A stretch of 64,000 bases of DNA, taken from positions 312,501 through 376,500 of the forward strand of contig NZ_JAYKZY010000002.1 of the NCBI RefSeq assembly GCF_035818615.1, read 5' to 3'. The notes under the pieces are model-generated. The model did no database searches, was not told where the DNA came from, and was given only the letters and a program-made list of their open reading frames with translations. A program made the translations under genes and the position numbers. Source of the stretch: Sphingobium sp. CR2-8 (GTDB lineage: Bacteria > Pseudomonadota > Alphaproteobacteria > Sphingomonadales > Sphingomonadaceae). Below, one piece after another: positions 60,574-64,000 of this stretch (its first letter is position 1; every line of letters begins with the position of its first letter).

Positions 60574-61800
60574 ATGACTCGTATTCTCCACGTGCTGGAC
60601 CACAGTCTGCCGCTGCATAGCGGCTACACTTTTCGCACCCGGGCGATCCTGCGCGCGCAAATGGCGCGCGGCTGGGATGTGCGCGGCATCACGGGCTATC
60701 GTCATGTGGCCGAAGGGCCGCTGCAGGAGGTGGTGGACGGCCTGACCTTCCACCGTACACCCGGACAGGCGGCGAGCGGCAATCCGCTGATTCGCGAATG
60801 GCGCGACATCGCGGCCCATGCCGATGCGATCGACGCGCTGGTGCGCCAGTGGAAGCCGGACGTCATCCATGCCCATTCGCCGGTGCTGAACGCCATCGCC
60901 GCGCAGCGTGTGGCCAGGCGTCATGGCCTGCCGCTAATCTACGAAATCCGCGCCTTTTGGGAGGATGCGGCGGTCGGCAACGGCACCGGGGTGGAAGGCA
61001 GCCCGCGCTATTGGCTGACGCGGCAGCTGGAAAGCCATGCGGTGCGGAACGCCGATGCCGTCGCGGTTATCTGCGAAGGGTTGCGCGGCGACCTGATCGC
61101 GCGGGGCGTGGCGGCGGACAAGATCGTCGTGTCGCCCAATGGCGTCGACATGGACCAGTTCGGCGCGCCCGTCGATCGTGATCCGGCGCTGACTGCGAAG
61201 TTGGGGCTGGAGGGCGCGGACATCGTCGGCTTCATCGGCAGCTTCTATGATTATGAGGGGCTGGACGATCTGATCGCGGCGATGCCGCGACTCGTGCGCG
61301 CGCGGCCCCGGGCCAAGCTGCTGCTGGTCGGTGGCGGCCCGATGGAACAGGCGCTGCGCGACCAGGCGCTGGCATCGCCCTTTGCCGACCATATCGTCTT
61401 CGTTGGTCGGGTGCCGCACGATCAGGTCGAACATTATTATGCGCAGGTCGACATATTGGCCTATCCGCGCAAGGCGATGCGGTTGACCGATCTGGTGACG
61501 CCCTTGAAGCCGCTGGAGGCGATGGCGCAGGGGCGGCTGGTCGCGGCGTCCAGCGTTGGCGGGCATCGCGAGCTGATCGAGCATGGCGTCACCGGCACAT
61601 TGTTTGCGCCGGACGATCCGGCCGCGATCGCCACGGCGCTGGCCGACCTGTTTGCCGATCGCACGATATGGGACGAACGCCGCGCCGTGGCGCGCGCTTT
61701 TGTCGAGCGGGAGCGTAACTGGTCGTCAAACATTTTACGTTATGAACCCGTTTACCAGCGGTTGCTGGTGCGTCCGATGGGCGCGCGAGTCGCTGCATGA
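60574..61800 (+). CDS. Exosortase-A-associated glycosyltransferase
   Basis: A 408-residue GT4-type glycosyltransferase (two Rossmann domains). The family start RILHVLDHSLPLHSGYTFRTRAIL is that of glycosyltransferases tied to exosortase A/PEP-CTERM systems. The C-terminal nucleotide-sugar binding block has LKPLEAMAQGRLVAASSVGGHRELIEHG with E-x7-E. It likely adds a sugar to a lipid-linked glycan in the cytoplasm. It diverges from the ligase/small-protein operon across 90 bases. Exosortase itself (xrtA) is not in the window. Confidence 0.88.
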   Translation: MTRILHVLDHSLPLHSGYTFRTRAILRAQMARGWDVRGITGYRHVAEGPLQEVVDGLTFHRTPGQAASGNPLIREWRDIAAHADAIDALVRQWKPDVIHAHSPVLNAIAAQRVARRHGLPLIYEIRAFWEDAAVGNGTGVEGSPRYWLTRQLESHAVRNADAVAVICEGLRGDLIARGVAADKIVVSPNGVDMDQFGAPVDRDPALTAKLGLEGADIVGFIGSFYDYEGLDDLIAAMPRLVRARPRAKLLLVGGGPMEQALRDQALASPFADHIVFVGRVPHDQVEHYYAQVDILAYPRKAMRLTDLVTPLKPLEAMAQGRLVAASSVGGHRELIEHGVTGTLFAPDDPAAIATALADLFADRTIWDERRAVARAFVERERNWSSNILRYEPVYQRLLVRPMGARVAA

Positions 61801-61807
61801 GCAAGGA

Positions 61808-62815
61808 TTGAACAGACAGGTGGCGGCAGGCGTCGACAGCAGGCGAGGCTTCGCGATGGCGGCATTGGCTGGCCTGGCGGTGGCGTTGCTGATCCTGTGG
61901 ATGCCGGTCGGGCTGGTCGAGATGGTCGTCGCGTCGAGCGGCCTCAGCGAAGCGCTGCCTGCCGCCGCGCCGCCGCTGGGGCTCAAGGCCCGGTTGATCA
62001 TGGCGGGTTTCGCCGGGTTGATGGCGGTGGGTGTGGTCGGTCTGACACGCCGCGATACGGGCCTTTTGGCGATAGAAGATGGGAAAGGGCGCGCCCATCG
62101 CGTCCAGGGAGCACATAAAATGGGTTTCGCATTCTCCAAGCTGACCGCGCTGGCGCGGGGCCGCGCCGGATCGGACATCGATCAGGACGCGCCGGTTTTG
62201 CGCCGTGCAGACGCGCATCCCGATGCGCCGTCGCGCCCGCCGATCTTTGCCAGCCGCGACTTCGACGGGATCGACATCTTTCCGCGCACGGAATCGGTCC
62301 GTCGGCCGCTCGTTGCGAATCGGCAGCCCGAACGCGACACGGTTGTGCCGCTGAGCAATCTGCCCATGCCCAGCGCGCCGGAGCCGCTGGCGGAAGCGGA
62401 TCTGCCGCAGCCTGCCTTCCTGCGCCCGGCCGGTCCGTTCACTGCCCCGACCCTGGTCGAAACCTATGCGATGCAGGACGATGGTGCGAGCGAAGCCGCA
62501 GCACCGACGGCCGAGGTCGAAGGGACGCCGCCCGAGGTTGCGCCCGCGCCGACCCCGTCGGCCGAACCCATGCGCCCCGCGCCCCTGCCGATGGGATCGA
62601 CCCACGGCCTGTCGATCGCCGAACTGACGGCCCGTCTGGAACGCGGCCTGTCGCACCGGACGCGGACGGTGGTTCCGGCTGTCGCCCCAGATGGCGTGAT
62701 CGCCGACATGCCGGTCGCGTCGGCCGTGCCGGTGCGGGCATCGGTGGAGCGGGATGCCGACGAAGCGCTGCGCGCCGCATTGGGAACGCTGCGCGCCATG
62801 GCCGGGCGACGTTAA
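61808..62815 (+). CDS. Membrane protein with two spans and disordered tail
   Basis: About 335 residues. Two hydrophobic helices (AMAALAGLAVALLILWMPVGL, then LIMAGFAGLMAVGVVGLT), a linker, and a Pro/Ala-rich C-terminal region of about 200 residues with SIAELTARLERGL and a final ALRAALGTLRAMAGRR. I do not recognise it. The start is uncertain: TTG 61808 after AAGGA, GTG 61820 or ATG 61856; I list the TTG. It follows the glycosyltransferase with a gap of 7 bases, so it is in the same operon, and a terminator ends both. Function unknown. Confidence 0.65.
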   Translation: MNRQVAAGVDSRRGFAMAALAGLAVALLILWMPVGLVEMVVASSGLSEALPAAAPPLGLKARLIMAGFAGLMAVGVVGLTRRDTGLLAIEDGKGRAHRVQGAHKMGFAFSKLTALARGRAGSDIDQDAPVLRRADAHPDAPSRPPIFASRDFDGIDIFPRTESVRRPLVANRQPERDTVVPLSNLPMPSAPEPLAEADLPQPAFLRPAGPFTAPTLVETYAMQDDGASEAAAPTAEVEGTPPEVAPAPTPSAEPMRPAPLPMGSTHGLSIAELTARLERGLSHRTRTVVPAVAPDGVIADMPVASAVPVRASVERDADEALRAALGTLRAMAGRR

Positions 62816-62840
62816 GCCACGCATCCCCGAAGGATAATCG

Positions 62841-62873
62841 AAGCGGCGAACGACCCCCCGTCGTTCGCCGCTT
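62841..62873. terminator. Strong bidirectional terminator
   Basis: Perfect 14-bp stem AAGCGGCGAACGAC (62841-62854) and its complement (62860-62873) with a 5-base C loop. It separates the plus-strand glycan genes from the convergent gene ending at 62880. Confidence 0.85.
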
Positions 62874-62879
62874 ATGATT

Positions 62880-63251
62880 CTACCAGTCCCTGATCGTCAG
62901 AACGGACAGTTCCAACCAGACGCCCTCGTCATTGGCGTCGCCATCGTCGATATGGACGTCGGCGACGAAATGCCCCGGCAGCGACCATTCGGCATCCTCC
63001 ACGTCACGCATGAAAGCTGTGCCGCGATTCGGGAAATCGTCGCCGCTCATGCGCAGGCGGATGATGTGGCGGCGACCTTCGAACAGGGCGCTGGCCCAGG
63101 GACGGCTCACCGCCCGCTCGATCATGGCGGGTTGCCCCGCCTTGTCGAGCAATTGGGAGAGCAGGCGCGGCAGAGGATCGTCCTGCCGATTTCCTATTCC
63201 TTGATTTCGGATGAGGTTGGATGGGCCGAAATGATGATCTGCGCTTGTCAT
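62880..63251 (-). CDS. Hypothetical protein in small regulatory operon
   Basis: A 123-residue soluble protein of unknown function. Recognisable pattern: LLSQLLDKAGQPAMIERAVSRPWASALFEG, then HIIRLRMSGDDFPNRG and EDAEWSLPGHFVADVHIDDGDANDEG. The acidic run (DVHIDDGDANDEG) is notable. The start is fixed by a 4-base overlap with the stop of the HTH-like gene upstream. It is probably expressed together with that regulator-like gene. No domain named. Confidence 0.6.
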   Translation of the reverse strand: MTSADHHFGPSNLIRNQGIGNRQDDPLPRLLSQLLDKAGQPAMIERAVSRPWASALFEGRRHIIRLRMSGDDFPNRGTAFMRDVEDAEWSLPGHFVADVHIDDGDANDEGVWLELSVLTIRDW

Positions 63252-63433
63252 TGGCCGATGCTCCTGCGATATGTGTTCATGAAATGTTCTATTCTTCTCC
63301 GTACCCGATCGCCGGGTTCCCGCCCCAGGCGCAGGTCGAAGACCAGGCGCGGATCGCGCGCGCAATCGCGCCCGAACCGAGTCGGCGGGATATTATGGTC
63401 CTGAAGAAATCGCTCGATCGTTCGCAGCAACAT
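63248..63433 (-). CDS. Small HTH-like protein, Cro-like candidate
   Basis: A 61-residue protein beginning MLLRTIERFLQDHNIPPTRFG. The run IPPTRFGRDCARDPRLVFDL followed by LGREPGDRVRRRIEHFM looks like the helix-turn-helix of small repressor proteins, where a turn separates two short helices. I base this on pattern, not on a database hit. It faces the S24 regulator gene across a 115-base gap with two operators and is followed by the gene at 62880 with a 4-base overlap. It may act as a Cro-like counterpart; that is inference. Confidence 0.6.
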   Translation of the reverse strand: MLLRTIERFLQDHNIPPTRFGRDCARDPRLVFDLRLGREPGDRVRRRIEHFMNTYRRSIGQ

Positions 63434-63477
63434 GGGCTTTCTTGTCCCCTTTCAATGCGACTCGCCCGCTGCGAGCC

Positions 63478-63534
63478 GATAGGTATATTCCTATCTCAAA
63501 CCCAATTTCCTACTTGTCTAGGAAAATTCCTATC
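63478..63534. promoter_or_regulatory. Twin 18-base operators in divergent promoter
   Basis: Two near-palindromic sites, GATAGGTATATTCCTATC (63478-63495) and TCTAGGAAAATTCCTATC (63517-63534), sharing 14 of 18 positions. A half-site TTTCCTA lies between (63506-63512). They sit between two divergent genes, 45 bases from one start and 15 from the other. The arrangement is that of a repressor switch. Confidence 0.75.
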
Positions 63535-63548
63535 ATTATGGATGGAAT

Positions 63549-64000
63549 ATGGATGAATCGCAGCATGCCCGGATCGCGCTCGATCGACTGATCGTCGAAC
63601 GCGGGGAGAATTATGCCGATCTTTCCCGGCTGATCGGGCGCAATCCGGCCTATATCCAGCAGTTCATCAAACGCGGCACCCCGCGCAAACTGGACGAGGA
63701 GGACCGCCGCGTCCTGGCGCGCTATTTCGGCGTGCCCGAACAGATGCTGGGTGGAGGGACGGTGGCCGTCACGACCGCCGCCCCGATGCGGGGCGTGCCG
63801 GCGGTCGTGGCCGTGCCCCGATTGGCGCTCGGCGCATCGGCGGGACAGGGGTCGCTGGATGACGATGAACGGGCGGCGGGCGTGATGGCGTTCGATGCGC
63901 GCTGGTTGCGCCATCTGGGCGTTCGGCCGCAGCGCGTGTCGATCATCCGGGTGGATGGCGAATTGATGGCGCCGACGCTGAACGATGGCGACGACATCAT
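63549..64000 (+). CDS. S24/LexA-like repressor, partial, nucleophile missing
   Basis: The 150 residues visible, cut by the window end, form an N-terminal helix-turn-helix (about residues 11-40: LDRLIVERGE...DLSRLIGRNPAYIQQFI) and the start of an S24 protease-like domain (GASAGQGSLDD as a possible cleavage segment, SIIRVDGELMAPTLNDGDD). The family motif is GDSMxPTL; here it reads GELMAPTL, with Leu (TTG, 63963-63965) for the serine nucleophile. So self-cleavage seems impossible. The gene has two operators just upstream and is likely autoregulated. The rest of the domain, with the Lys of the dyad, is outside the window. Confidence 0.85.
   Translation, partial: MDESQHARIALDRLIVERGENYADLSRLIGRNPAYIQQFIKRGTPRKLDEEDRRVLARYFGVPEQMLGGGTVAVTTAAPMRGVPAVVAVPRLALGASAGQGSLDDDERAAGVMAFDARWLRHLGVRPQRVSIIRVDGELMAPTLNDGDDI

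Noticed and set aside
63248..64000. A prophage end
   Set aside because: The repressor-like pair resembles a phage switch, but no integrase, attachment site or structural gene is visible in this window.

Overview
The window is 64 kb of GC-rich, densely coding chromosome from an alphaproteobacterium. The protein set points to the Sphingomonadaceae (Sphingobium/Sphingomonas-like). Indicators are a class I lysyl-tRNA synthetase, a phytochrome kinase next to a heme oxygenase, class I PHA synthase with a phasin, RcnB-like secreted proteins, exosortase-A-type glycan genes, recF and dnaN lying apart, and two sphingomonad-style palindromic repeat families. This placement is inferred from protein content; no rRNA or tRNA gene is present to confirm it. 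I saw no CRISPR array, insertion sequence or integrase.

Layout. 0-9 kb: periplasmic peroxiredoxin, a lipoprotein, recF, two tandem CHAP amidase-like proteins, a DUF3297 gene, a secreted-type serine protease with a DUF350 membrane protein, a small Arg/Trp-rich secreted protein, cyclopropane fatty acid synthase, and a Tat-lipoprotein molybdoenzyme with its cytochrome b partner. 9-16 kb: an outer-membrane barrel protein, rlmN, an IalB-like protein, dnaN and a GGDEF-EAL-PilZ protein. 16-26 kb: a lone receiver protein, a TonB-dependent receptor with a glycine-rich insertion, proline iminopeptidase, a SixA-type phosphatase, a DinG-like helicase, a PilZ protein and class I LysRS. 26-34 kb: two RcnB-like genes flanking a prolyl-hydroxylase-like gene, bphO-bphP, a LigB-type dioxygenase, an orphan [2Fe-2S] subunit and a DUF2721 protein.

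34-46 kb: alaC-like aminotransferase, phaC-phaP with a palindromic operator, clpS, glpD-glpK, a MASE1-GGDEF cyclase, a MerC-domain protein behind a Zur-like box, homoserine dehydrogenase and an unknown secreted protein. 46-50 kb: tonB-exbB-exbD-exbD, which energises receptors such as the one at 16.5 kb, and a PilZ protein. A 650-base gene-free stretch at 50.0-50.7 kb carries palindromic repeats. 50.7-58 kb: ABC exporter, a methyltransferase fused to an anti-sigma-like tail, dipeptide epimerase, a small barrel protein, an MscS channel, topoisomerase IB and a DJ-1/PfpI protein. 58-63 kb: an exosortase-A-associated glycan module. 63-64 kb: a divergent phage-like regulatory pair, cut by the window end.

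Themes. Cyclic-di-GMP signalling recurs: two proteins with cyclase domains, one EAL domain and three PilZ domains. Envelope functions dominate. The most unusual items are: an S24 repressor-like protein whose nucleophile serine is leucine, facing a small HTH-like gene across twin operators; a topoisomerase IB with cysteine in place of a catalytic arginine; the methyltransferase/anti-sigma fusion; and a shared promoter element before three small secreted-protein genes.
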